DNA of 64,000 bases from Ariolimax columbianus (GCA_036924085.1 JAVGWX010000012.1:32918272-32982271), one strand, 5' to 3'. Positions 46,001-54,775 are shown, counted from the first letter of the stretch. Program-made: numbers and translations. Notes: generated from the letters alone by a model not told the origin.

Positions 46001-46804
46001 GGTTTCACACAGCCCATCTGTCAGGATTGCAAATCTGTCCCAGTCGGCTCGTTTGTAATTCCAACGTGGGAGCGGTTTTGTTTCCTGTGGGCCTACTTCC
46101 ATGTCAATGGTTAGCCTGATCGGCCTGTGGTCGCTACCTGCCAGTTGGTTTAGCACCTGGCGGTCTATTTTATAGTGTATGTCCTGTGTGGAGAAGGCCA
46201 AATCTGGAGTCGAGGTGGTATGCCATGTTCTTGAATAGAAGCTAGGGCTATCCTCCGGCCTATTGATTAGGGATAGATTTGCATCTATCTCCCAATCTTC
46301 CACTTCGTCACCTCTGCTGTCTGTGTCAGAGTAGCCCCATCTCTCCGAGTGGCTGTTGAAATCTCCAACTACTATGCAGTTGGAGTCTCTGACCTCCATA
46401 CTCGAGAGCGATAGGTCTCTGTTTGGTGGTCCGTACAGATTGAAAATGCGGAGCTTCGTCTCTTGAGCCATTATGTCAACTCCTACAATTTCTGCTTGTC
46501 CGGTGTGATTGACAGGTACCGCGCTACTCGGTATGCTGTTTCTGGTCAGTATCAGGACCCCTCCTTTGTGGCCTTCTCTATCTAGACGGAAGGTCTGGTA
46601 TCCTCTGATTGAGAATTTATGGTTATTGTTGAGGTGCGTTTCCTGGATACATGCCACGTCAATCTTACCTTCATGCAGGTGGTGTGTTAGGGAAAGTTTT
46701 TTGTTAATGACTCCCTCCGCATTCCACTGTAATATTTTGAGGGTCTTGAGGTTTTGGCCAATAGACGTTGCCCAATAGCCATGTGCCTTGACTCCACGAC
46801 ACAT
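43070..46804 (-). CDS. LINE polyprotein: endonuclease, RT, RNase H
   Basis: Intact 1,244-residue frame for retrotransposition by target-primed reverse transcription. Residues 23-235 are an APE-type endonuclease (LQWNAEG at 25-31, IQETH 53-57, GDFNSH 147-152, SDHRP 224-228). Residues 466-735 are the reverse transcriptase (SPGKDGI, GYRPISLLSCVGK, QAGFR, WVDLEKAFDKVW, GVPQGGVLSPTLF and catalytic FADD at 685-688). Residues about 977-1110 are RNase H (YTDGS 982-986, EAEAL 1024-1028, TDAL 1049-1052, WVPSHCNILGNEEAD 1089-1103). A CPCGTGKMTTEHLLQNC knuckle is at 1186-1202. This order is that of I-group LINEs; I cannot name the clade. The Met at 46804 is the first after a TGA two codons upstream. No ORF1 with zinc knuckles was found upstream, which is unusual for the group. 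Long antisense frames (43401-43889, 45075-45575) are shadows. Confidence 0.96.
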   Translation of the reverse strand: MCRGVKAHGYWATSIGQNLKTLKILQWNAEGVINKKLSLTHHLHEGKIDVACIQETHLNNNHKFSIRGYQTFRLDREGHKGGVLILTRNSIPSSAVPVNHTGQAEIVGVDIMAQETKLRIFNLYGPPNRDLSLSSMEVRDSNCIVVGDFNSHSERWGYSDTDSRGDEVEDWEIDANLSLINRPEDSPSFYSRTWHTTSTPDLAFSTQDIHYKIDRQVLNQLAGSDHRPIRLTIDMEVGPQETKPLPRWNYKRADWDRFAILTDGLCETINTRNTKMKPMVESLSKAIMQAATETIPRGARKNYKPYWNDELQKVEDAVTNARNVAEREKSIEANIALKAATAKYKHTLKQTARESWKNKTESLNLDKEGNKLWKLVRAMNDETPSNKQITIKQGENLITGKKAANAFVDHYARANHIEVPADKHTDISEELKGHENINTAPEEHMMAKLTMREMEEAMRTLKKRKSPGKDGITNEMLMGLGQTAKKKLLSVLNQSWKRGIVPQAWKDAILVPVPKTGKDKTDPNGYRPISLLSCVGKLMERMINTRLMWHLEEKRILIPQQAGFRQHRSTEDQVIFIAQEIEDAYQAQKHTVAVWVDLEKAFDKVWKDGLRVKLRRSDVCGKMYKWINHYLKQRTARVQVQGQMSKKVTLEQGVPQGGVLSPTLFLVYINDITENIPRRVHSSMFADDLAMWTSEKNLTIARNRMQTALTSLEEWANSWLVKINEEKTTCTIFSLSLKPQSTKLSLNGKILQPNDNPTYLGVTFDRRMTWKSQIERNRMKARERMAIMRKLAGTSWGADEGILKKLYTGRVRPVLEYGIAAWTTAAKANFDKVNKLQNQAMRIITGGMKSTPIVELEKITKLQSMTDRRDCRAQLQSEKLRRLTDHPMYQRLNNLGNGKLKRRNFAEIAKAKMHEDPINALTTPKPITTVRKPTLRQDIFPEVVENIPGIANKNCQSEKERRDTTLSFITKSYPSMDWTHAYTDGSVTNTTQNGGAGAFLNLPNGRNITLSFAPGKYTSNFRAEAEALRAAVEEMVTHSENESHIVLLTDALEVVTALKSQKNTELNDLRAALCKLCQQSAPKRVVVQWVPSHCNILGNEEADRLAKEGARLPQTDTSLTYEESKRLIKARYMSKWETEHTGYTKNDAYYQLNRREQVVVFRLRTGHNRLRYHLFNKLKIGCTDECPCGTGKMTTEHLLQNCPTYEDQREQMWPLPVELQDKLYGSGESLRMTAAFFEKIMVTV

Positions 46805-46929
46805 GGGTGGTCACCAGTAGTCAAGGGTGGGCCCCTTCGAGGCGTGGGGCCCGGCGCTATCGCTGCCTGGCGGGTCTCCTCAGGACGAGCGCCATACGTT
46901 TTTCGAATAGGTTGTACTGCCATCATACT

Positions 46930-47010
46930 GTGATTTACGTTGCACTGTTTTGTTAGGCTTGCGGCCCCGTGCATCCGATTTCAACAGGCGTTTCTGTAGG
47001 GATGCCCTCC
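46930..47010 (-). repeat. SINE-B-like core in the LINE leader
   Basis: On the minus strand: CTGTTGAAATCGGATGCACG then GGGCCGCAAGCC...ACAGTGCAACGTAAATC. Compare SINE B, CTTGCTGAAGTCGGATACAC then TGGGCCGACATGCG...ACAGTGTAACGCACAC. The match is in the same order and orientation, without the tRNA-like head. Confidence 0.6.
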
Positions 47011-47637
47011 TTAGCCTTTGGCTGTCCCCAGCCTATCTGCAAGGCAGCAGTTGTTTACGATCAGAGTTTTCTCTCCTATGGAAGTTGTCTTACCAGACTA
47101 TCGAGTCTTCACTACTCGTGTCTATAGGGTGCAATGATGATATGATATATGAGATGGACTGGTTTACCCGGAAGAGAGGCAGTCCAGTGTGTCTGTATCC
47201 CAGGATCGTCACGTCCTGCCAGAAACGTAGCATTTGCATTTGAGTGGGGTATCTCTTTTTCCCTTTATTTTCTTGGCTTCTATGCAGGGATGGTACGCCT
47301 AGCATTCCCCGCCACCTGGGGTGTTGACACAGTGGGGCAGGTGTGCAATGTCCGCTGGTCTGCATCTCTTCTGCGTCCAGTATGATAGTTATATGGCTGA
47401 TAACGTACAGAGGTAGGTATCGTAGCCGGAGTGCATTCAGCCAGAAGACAAGCCTGGTAATGTCACAGAGATGTTGTTCGCCTGGTGTGCGGACAACTCT
47501 CATGGTCGGTGGTTGAGTCTTGACAGTTCACAGTGAGGTGGCTGTTCTACTGTTTTCGACACCCCGACCAGGTACTAAGTCTTTGGTTGGTGTTTTTCGC
47601 ACCCCATCGCCGTATAGGGTGAGTATCAAGCAGTTGT

Positions 47638-47798
47638 CCGCCCGCTTTGACTTGCGGGCGGCAAGGGCCTCTTACTGTGGCTCTACCTGATAGGGCTGGG
47701 GCGCAAGCCCCAGGTCCCGAGCATGTAGAAGCCTCCCATTGCAGTGGTGCTGAGATTTTGGGCGGGATTGCGGCTTACAAGGGTTCGGCCGCAATCCC
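47638..47798 (-). promoter_or_regulatory. three strong hairpins in the LINE leader
   Basis: Perfect inverted repeats: 47764-47774 with 47788-47798 (GGGATTGCGGC arms, 11 bp, 13-nt loop); 47696-47702 with 47707-47713 (CTGGGGC arms, 7 bp, 4-nt loop); 47638-47645 with 47654-47661 (CCGCCCGC arms, 8 bp, 8-nt loop). They are stacked within 161 nt of the transcript before the polyprotein. A role as ribozyme, IRES or packaging signal is inference only. Confidence 0.55.
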
Positions 47799-47931
47799 CC
47801 ACATGGTAGCCTCGCGCCCTTGGCTTATCAGCCTGGTACGTGAACCAAAGTGTCTGCGGCTCCTCTCGATTTGAGCTGGTTTTCCGTAGCAACGCCCAGT
47901 CATTTGTAGGGTAAAACTGACCTGTCTTCAG

Positions 47932-48549
47932 ATGATCTATTTCCAGCACCCGTTCACTATTTGGTCAGACGAATTTATTGAGGGCTTTTGTTTGTCAATG
48001 ACCAGGTATTTGAAATCTGCGGTTTCTGCAGAGTTAAAACACGATTTCCGTAGCGTTCTTTCATTTGAGTGTTTGAGAGCTGACTTGTCATCCGTGAGTC
48101 TAATACCAGCGTACGTTCATTATTAGACCCAAACGGCAGTGCTCTCGATTTGTCAGTTGTTCTACAGTATTGGCGTGTTCAGTCAAATTAAGCCGCAGGT
48201 TCCACACCTGGTGGTGCCCTTCCGTCAATTCCCTTAGCGAGACAATCAAGTTTCTTAGAGGGTAGCCCCAAAATTTTCGAGGGTCTAATTCCAGCACATG
48301 TTCTCTATTAGACCCCGCGAGGGTGTACTTTTTGATAGTCATTCTGCAGTATTGGCGTGGTAAGTTAACTTAGGTCTCAGGCTCCACTCCTGAAAGTGCT
48401 CTTCCGTCAATTCCTTTATCACACACTGGATGCAGACAGTACCGAGCCACAGGGGCATAACCCCAGAATTCTGGGGGTCTAAGTCCAGCACCAGTTCCAT
48501 ATTAGACCCCAGAAGAGTGGTCTCGGCATGTCACTCATTTCAGTGTTGG
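47932..48549 (-). repeat. tandem 18S-flank plus stem-loop monomers
   Basis: Three monomers of about 180-195 bp and a fourth, decayed one. Each pairs a ~65-nt copy of the 18S region GGAATTGACGGAAGGGCACC...CGGCTTAATTTGACT (at 48355-48419, 48173-48236 and, poorly, 48015-48075) with a stem-loop whose arms are GGGTCTAAT/ATTAGACCC (48475-48509, 48281-48315, 48096-48130, decayed 47935-47970). The loop holds CCAGCAC..GTTC on the plus strand. The junction next to 18S, GCCAAYACTG on the minus strand, is kept in three units including the one joined to full 18S. I infer repeated capture of the insertion-site flank. Confidence 0.85.
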
Positions 48550-48573
48550 CCGTGTTGAGTCAAATTAAGCCGC

Positions 48574-48622
<49 letters not shown>

Positions 48623-49789
48623 TTTGCAACCATACTTCCCCCGGAACCCAAACACTTTGGTTTCCCGGAAGCTGCCCGCAGAGTCATCGAAGCAACTCCT
48701 GCGGATCGCTAGTCGGCATCGTTTATGGTCAGAACTACGACGGTATCTGATCGTCTTCGCGCCTCTGACTTTCGTTCTTGATTAATGAAAACATTCTTGA
48801 CAAATGCTTTCGCAGTAGCTCGTCTTGCGGCGATCCAAGAATTTCACCTCTAACGCCGCAATACGAATGCCCCCGTTTGTCCCTGTTAATCATTACCTCC
48901 AGTTCCGAAAACCAACAAAATAGAACCGAGGTCCTATTCCATTATTCCATGCACCATTATTCAGGCAGCCGAGGCCTGCTTTGAACACTCTAATTTTTTC
49001 AAAGTAAACGCGCCGGCCACCCAGGACGCTCAGCGAAGAGCACCCGTGGGAGAGAGCCGGCAGACGGTAGGGCAGGAGACAACGGGCAGTGAACCGGCGC
49101 GAGCCGGACCGCCCGCCTGCGCCTGAGATCCAACTACGAGCTTTTTAACTGCAACAACTTTAATATACGCTATTGGAGCTGGAATTACCGCGGCTGCTGG
49201 CACCAGACTTGCCCTCCAATAGATCCTCGTTAAAGGGTTTAAAGTGTACTCATTCCAACTACGGGGCCTCGAAAGAGTCCCGTATTGTTATTTTTCGTCA
49301 CTACCTCCCCGTGCCGGGAGTGGGTAAGTTGCGCGCCTGCTGCCTTCCTTGGATGTGGTAGCCGTTTCTCATGCTCCCTCTCCGGAATCGAACCCTGATT
49401 CCCCGTTACCCGTTACAAACATGGTAGGCATGTCACGTACCATCGACATTTGATAGGGCAGACATTTGAAAGATGCGTCGCCGGCACATGAGGCCATGCG
49501 ATCAGCACAAAGTTATCCAGAGTCACCAGTGGGGACGCCGCAACCCCGCGAGGGGAAACGACGATTGGTTTTGAACTAATAAAAGCGCTCTTTCCGCGAG
49601 GGTCGGAGCTTGGTAAGCATGTATTAGCTCTAGAATTGCCACAGTTATCCAAGTAGGATCGTGTCATCTAAGGAACCTCGACTGATTTAATGAGCCATTC
49701 GCGGTTTCACCGTGAGACAGTGTGAACTTAGACATGCATGGCTTAATCTTTGAGACAAGCATATGACTACTGGCAGGATCAACCAGATA
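48550..49789 (-). rRNA. 18S rRNA, first 1,240 nt only
   Basis: On the minus strand it starts TATCTGGTTGATCCTGCCAG at 49789 and proceeds co-linearly through the 5' domain, the 530-loop region (complement of the GGCTGCTGGCACCAGACTTG segment at 49190-49209), the V4 region, GTGAAATTCTTGGATCGCCG and GGAATTGACGGAAGGGCACC. It stops after CTCAACACGG at 48550, where canonical 18S would continue GGAAA/TCTCACCCGG. The remaining third of 18S, 5.8S and 28S are absent from the window, so it cannot give a functional rRNA. No obvious decay is seen in the conserved blocks, consistent with recent copying from a working gene. Confidence 0.96.
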
Positions 49790-50415
49790 TCTGTCGGAGA
49801 CGTACGTACTGCGCACACCGGTCGGCGGAGGAAGGGTGTGTAAAATGCCTCACTGGGACGGCCGCAGGGACCGACTGACGGGACGGACGGTTGTTCCACC
49901 CGTCCCTCACTCCGTCGACCTAGGACCGCCTGACAGGGGCCTCCCACACGTACCAGACGACCGACCGACCGGGCTCGCTCGAGGAGGGATGGCAGCGCTC
50001 TGTGCAGAACGGATCCCAACGACCTCGGCGATGAATTTCACTGGGACTAGAGACACAATTTGGCCTGCCCTTCTCCGTAGGGAGAGAACGCAGGGCCTCG
50101 AGGCAACGATTCCTGCTTTCCATTTGCCGGTCACAAGCTCTTTGCGAGAGTCGGACCACCAGCGAGACGTACTGTCGAGCTCTGCTATAAGCCTTAGATA
50201 AATCACCACGGACGGACCACGTTTCCTGATACGGACCAGACTAGGGCACCTCGGTGGAGGAGCCACTACCACAAACCGCACCCAATTCGCACTACGGGGA
50301 AAGGCAGGCGAGCGTTTTCCGCAAGCCCGCGCTATCGCTCCGCCTGGCGGGACTGAGATCGCTTTACGAACACTGGTTGAAATTGAGTCGCTGCGGCGAG
50401 ACAACTACCCCAGAT
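49790..50415 (-). other. rRNA 5' external transcribed spacer (partial or whole)
   Basis: GC-rich sequence directly upstream of the 18S 5' end in the same orientation, ending exactly at the flanking direct repeat. By position it is 5' ETS. The first base of the insert (ATCTGGGGTAGTTGTCTCGC) may be the Pol I start site or a point of 5' truncation. Frames of 110 to 165 codons here are GC-driven and not genes. Confidence 0.75.
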
Positions 50416-50432
50416 CCTTGGTGTTCTTCTTC
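50416..50432. repeat. target-site duplication, right copy
   Basis: CCTTGGTGTTCTTCTTC, identical to 43033-43049 and adjoining the ETS end of the insert. The sequence then continues GCTTCTCTACC, presumably the original flank. Confidence 0.85.
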
Positions 50433-51221
50433 GCTTCTCTACCTTATCATGTCGAAACTTTAACCCACAAGAAAATACAAAAAAAAAGGATATTCACACC
50501 ACATGTCAGAAGATGTCCAAGAGATCTCCAACTCACCAACAGATTTCCGACTCGCAAATTACGGGACCCAGAGATTTCAGAACCACCACCAAAGAGTTGG
50601 GTGCATGGGCAGTTTTAGAACTTGAACAGTAATTAGGCCATTGACGTGCAAATACCAGGGACCCAAATGTGTTCAAAACGAACAGTCCCGACAACGGCGA
50701 TTCCCGCCTCTGCTAATCAAGGCAGACGGCGACTGACCATAAGAGTAAAAGACGAAACAGATTGACTCGTCTATGCGAGTCGGGGCGATAATAGAGATAG
50801 CGACTTCAGTGAATGTTTTCTGGCATCAAATCCTTTGTTTCGAACGGATGGTAAGACTTAACGGTGATTGACCATAGTCGAGAACATGTATCCGTTAAGA
50901 ACATGAGGAGCAGTCCAGGGTGAATCAATCAGGAAGTCAGTAGTGTAAAGACAGGGCGAAAGGTCGGTCTCGTCGGCAGGGACATACAAATGTAAATAAA
51001 CTCAAATATGTTTTGAGCAAATTGACTTTTCATTGGGAATATAGAGAGGGATCGGGTCTCCAGGAACAGAAAGAACCACACAGAGACACAGATAAGACCA
51101 TGTAACTTCTGAATAAATTAATTATTCAGAGATAAGTGAGCGAGAGAGAGAGAGAGAGAGAGAGCGTTCGAGTCAGACGGGAACAGGAAGGGACAGAGAT
51201 ACAGATTAACACAAGTAAGTG
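50433..51221. other. nothing recognised; GA run
   Basis: A GA microsatellite at about 51139-51163. No gene. Confidence 0.4.
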
Positions 51222-51385
51222 CTGCCGAAGACGGATGTGTCAGACCGAAAGGTGCAAATATCGAAGTGAAGTTGTAAACTAGCGACACAACGCATTCCGT
51301 TTTCTGGACTACATCCTACTACTTGCAAAGCCCTGTTTAGGGCTTGGTAGCGGGAGATTGAGAACGAGCACAGAAGAAGAAGAAC
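51222..51385 (+). mobile_element. dispersed repeat E (copy 5)
   Basis: From GACGGATGTGTCAGACCGAA and AGGTGCAAATATCG through GACACAACGCATTCCGTTTT and GGTAGCGGGAGATTGAGAAC to GAAGAAGAAG. Truncated within the core. Confidence 0.87.
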
Positions 51386-51739
51386 ACAAGTAAGTTCCTA
51401 AATTGCATACATTCTTTCATCGAGTAGTGAGGAAGCGGTCAAGATCTCCCAGGACAAGAGCAGAAGTAGATCATTAGCTCAACATAAATGAGAGAGTGCT
51501 AATTGTGACCATTGCTTCTCGTAGAGCCCCACAGAAACACCGCAGGGTCTTTGAAGATCTGTATCATCACACTTATTGTTTCATCCATCAAGTAGATCAA
51601 TTGTGAGCAGAAACGCTGGGTAGTTTAGAATAGGCATATTAAAGTTAGAAGCAGCATACTTTTCTAGAGGTAGCGAGGTTATGACCACGACATCAAACTG
51701 AGTTATGTAGCGAGACCAACATACGTGCATTTGCACCAC

Positions 51740-52040
<301 letters not shown>

Positions 52041-52529
52041 AGGCAGGGGATAAATCTTAAGGATATAGTTAGAGTTACGTATCTGTGTACTAGACGTACG
52101 AAAAGGAGTGTGAAGGATTCAACAAAAGTGTGTTTACAATTTATGTAACAAATCAAGTCGTATTTCTGTAATTGAAGAGTTTGTGCAAATGTGCTACGGA
52201 TGTGTAGAGGTACATATATATTCAAGGTGTGCTATATAGTAAATAGTGCCAGTGACGCGAACAACAACAGGTGTGTAAGCAACAATGATCAGAAAAGTGG
52301 AAAGTTGTGAGTGTTGAATAGTAGCAAAGTTTGAGTTGTGCTACACCTTAAATGATGTTTTAGGATTCCGTGACTTAGGATTCAAAGAGGAAAGGTTGTC
52401 AGGTGTGTTGTGTGAAGAAAGATCCTCCACTACAGAAGATAGACTAATGAAGGTTGTGCATGGTACCGGCCACCCCGTAATATAGAAACTATTCATCACA
52501 ACACAATAAATACAGAGGAAGGAACAACA
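52041..52529. other. nothing recognised
   Basis: No gene or repeat family seen. Confidence 0.35.
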
Positions 52530-53265
52530 ACGTAAGACTGGGATCAAGGTGCTGAGTAGTGCGTGAGCTGAAGAGGTCAGCGACCCAGAGCTGACTACTA
52601 GCGTCAGGGCCAGGGACCCAGAGCTGACTGCTAGCGTCAGGGTCAGCGACCCAGAGCTGACTGCTACCGTCAGGGCCAGGGACCCAGAGCTGACTGCTAC
52701 CGTCAGGGCCAGGGACCCAGAGCTGACTGCTACCGTCAGGGCCAGGGACCCAGAGCTGACTGCTAGCGTCAGGGTCAGCGACCCAGAGCTGACTGCTACC
52801 ATCAGGGCCAGGGACCCAGAGCTGACTGCTAGCGTCAGGGTCAGCGACCCAGAGCTGACTGCTAGCGTCAGGGCCAGCGACTCAGAACTGACTGCTAGCG
52901 TCAGGGTCAGCGACCCAGAACTGACTGCTAGCGTCAGGGTCAGCGACCCAGAACTGACTGCTAGCGTCAGGGTCAGCGACCAAGAGCTTCCAAGACCCTT
53001 ATCAACCTTCGCGCGGTGATCCTGGATAACAGGCTGCAACAGAGCAGACTAGCTAAAGAGAAGGGATCGAAGAGTGAAGGCTACCCTGGTACTCAAAATG
53101 TTTTCCTGAAGTCGGATGTGTCGGACCGAAACGTTTAAATGCCGCAGTCCAGCTGTAATCTACGACACAATGCATTTCTTTCTCAACATAACATCCTGCT
53201 ACTTGCAAAGTCCTTTTCAGAGCGTGGTAACGGGAGATTGAGAGTGAACAAGGAAGAAGAATCGT
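52530..53265 (+). mobile_element. dispersed repeat E (copy 6), expanded
   Basis: Family order: GGGATCAAGGTGCTGAGTAG, an expanded 33-bp array (52555-52990), GGTGATCCTGGATAACAGGC, AGACTAGCTAAAGAGAAGGG, the core CCTGAAGTCGGATGTGTCGG, GACACAATGCATTTCTTTCT and GGTAACGGGAGATTGAGAGT, then GAAGAAGAA. It is the longest copy because of the array. Confidence 0.88.
52555..52990. repeat. 33-bp minisatellite inside repeat E
   Basis: About 13 units of 33 bp, GACTGCTAGCGTCAGGGTCA plus GCGACCCAGAGCT. A TACCGTCAGGGCCAGGGA variant is interspersed. Other E copies have only one or two units. The 33-bp period produces the 232-codon minus frame (GSLTLTLAVSS repeats), an artefact. Confidence 0.95.
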
Positions 53266-54295
53266 CAGACTCAGGAGAGTTGAACATTGGACTTTCTAAC
53301 TCATCTTGTAGAAATTATAAGACATAACAAAAGAATACCTCGCCATCCCAAGGTAGAAGAGGAGTGACTAAAACAGATATAACGAGATAGACTAGCTCTT
53401 ACCTGTAATTTCGTTTAACGTCCTTATTCCAGCTTTTAGCGGGCTGGCCATGACGTGAGACCCTTCTACATCATGATGTTTCCTGTGCGCTCCTTACATA
53501 ACGGGGGTTCGGATAACGCACTGCTTCTTGTATCCACATTTTTAAGGTCAATGTGTTTGTATAAACCATTTAGGAGGAGGATATCACTAATGTAAAACTA
53601 TTTCAACCATAACAGAATATCACATTGTCCATGCTGTCACAGCCGGGGGTGGAAGTGAGAATGAGCTCTCAATGATTCTTCTTGTACTGTTCAAGTGAAG
53701 ACAACTTTCCAACTCATGTCACTGCAAACTCCGCCCTTTAAACTAGTCAAACGCCTTCCGAGTGTGGAGTAGCCTTTCGAGTTTAAAAGAAATATTTTAA
53801 AACAGCACTCCAAACATGTAAGCGATATATGCATGCAGGCGGTACCAATAGCTGAGAGGTGAGGCACTTACCTCTCAAGAAACCAATGAACAAAAGTGCA
53901 AAACGGCGTGATTCGGAATCCAAGAAATTTCAAGCGTCCCATGGTCTCAAGTAATTTCGGAGATTGACGAAAAACTCGGAGGCCCCGTGTAACGCAACGC
54001 AAGTAAAATAACGCTTGGCATTTGAAAATCAACAGTGCAGAATGTTAGCCCCTGACAGGGCAAACATTTAGAGAGAAAATGAATTTCCTAAGAGTACGTC
54101 ACATACCTACCCTCACGCTTAGTAAGCCGCAAGAAATAAAATAGAAAAAAAGGAAATATATTATATAAAGTACAAGCTTTTATTTAAAGGTAAAAAAAAA
54201 CAGATCCCGTCACGCCATGGAAATTTGATGTTAGGCCAATATTATTTTATAACCCAGGGCATAGTGGATGATATGGTCTGCATCACGCCGGCCGC
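53266..54295. other. nothing recognised
   Basis: No gene. Possible scraps of dispersed repeats only. Confidence 0.35.
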
Positions 54296-54455
54296 CTTTA
54301 CTTCCAGGACTGAACCGGTACGCATTTAAGACTGGGTCGACCCGGGAGCCACTGCGTTCTGAAAAGCAATTTAGACTTCAACTGGGGAATGAACCCAGGA
54401 CCACAGATGCGAAGCCAGTGGGCTAGCCATTGCGCTACGCGACTCCCTTTATTTT
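54296..54455 (-). mobile_element. tRNA-derived SINE, family C
   Basis: On the minus strand: GGGAGTCGCGTAGCGCAATG, GCTAGCCCACTGGCTTCGCA (box A and anticodon-like arm), TCCTGGGTTCATTCCCCAGT (box B), then a non-tRNA body (TGCTTTTCAGAACGCAGTGG, CCAGTCTTAAATGCGTACCG). A tRNA-like head plus unrelated tail fits a SINE better than a tRNA gene. Only one copy is seen in this window. Confidence 0.65.
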
Positions 54456-54594
54456 TATTTATGCTAAGACATATATTTATTTTTTCTTTTACTACATTTG
54501 AGTTCCCTTGAGTGAATTGGCGTTTTGGTGGGGCTTTTTGTTGTGGTGTTTTTTTTTGGAGGTGGGGGTGGAGGGGGGTTTTGCATTTCAGGAT

Positions 54595-54775
54595 ATGTCC
54601 AAATGTAATAGATTGCACTAGTACTAGTCGCACTAGTAGAGACTGCGTACAAAATCTCAGCCAAGTTTTGGGGACGCTGGTTAAAATATGAGAAATAGAA
54701 GTCCACGCAAACGGACAACGGTCTTGTCAGGTTAAATAAAAACTTGTAAAAATAACAACCGACGAATAGCTTCTG
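54595..54775 (+). repeat. dispersed repeat H (copy 2)
   Basis: CACTAGTAGAGACTGCGTAC, ATATGAGAAATAGAAGTCCA and GGTCTTGTCAGGTTAAATAA match 4765-4950 in order and orientation. Confidence 0.65.

Larger units (their letters stand above)
46805..47931 (-). other. LINE 5' leader, no ORF1 recognised
   Basis: Between the 18S-derived monomers and the polyprotein. Minus-strand frames of 88 codons (47683-47949), 137 codons (47090-47503) and 95 codons (46687-46974, overlapping the polyprotein start) show no gag, RRM or CCHC motif. They could be remnants of an ORF1 broken by frameshifts, or simply leader. The region is GC-richer than its surroundings and holds three strong hairpins and a SINE-core-like segment. 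Confidence 0.6.
43050..50415 (-). mobile_element. chimeric rRNA-LINE retrotransposed insert
   Basis: One minus-strand unit of 7,366 bp: ETS (50415-49790), 18S nt 1-1240 (49789-48550), 18S-derived monomers (48549-47932), LINE leader, intact polyprotein (46804-43070), a 3' UTR of about 9 nt and a (GAA)n tail (complement of 43050-43061). It is bounded by a perfect 17-bp direct repeat, as expected of target-primed reverse transcription. All parts share one orientation. I infer that a transcript starting in rDNA and reading into a LINE lodged in the 18S gene was inserted here. Alternatives are template switching from LINE RNA to pre-rRNA during insertion, or assembly error. The intact frame and perfect flanking repeat argue for a young insertion. 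Confidence 0.8.

Noticed and set aside
47638..48549. Hammerhead or HDV-like ribozyme
   Set aside because: I searched by eye for CUGANGA...GAAA and for an HDV-type nested fold and could not establish either; kept only as a test in the findings.
48550..50415. A functional rDNA unit
   Set aside because: 18S stops at nt 1240; no 5.8S, ITS or 28S; both edges coincide with a retrotransposition-type direct repeat.
52341..53039. 232-codon minus-strand frame
   Set aside because: Product of the 33-bp minisatellite in repeat E.
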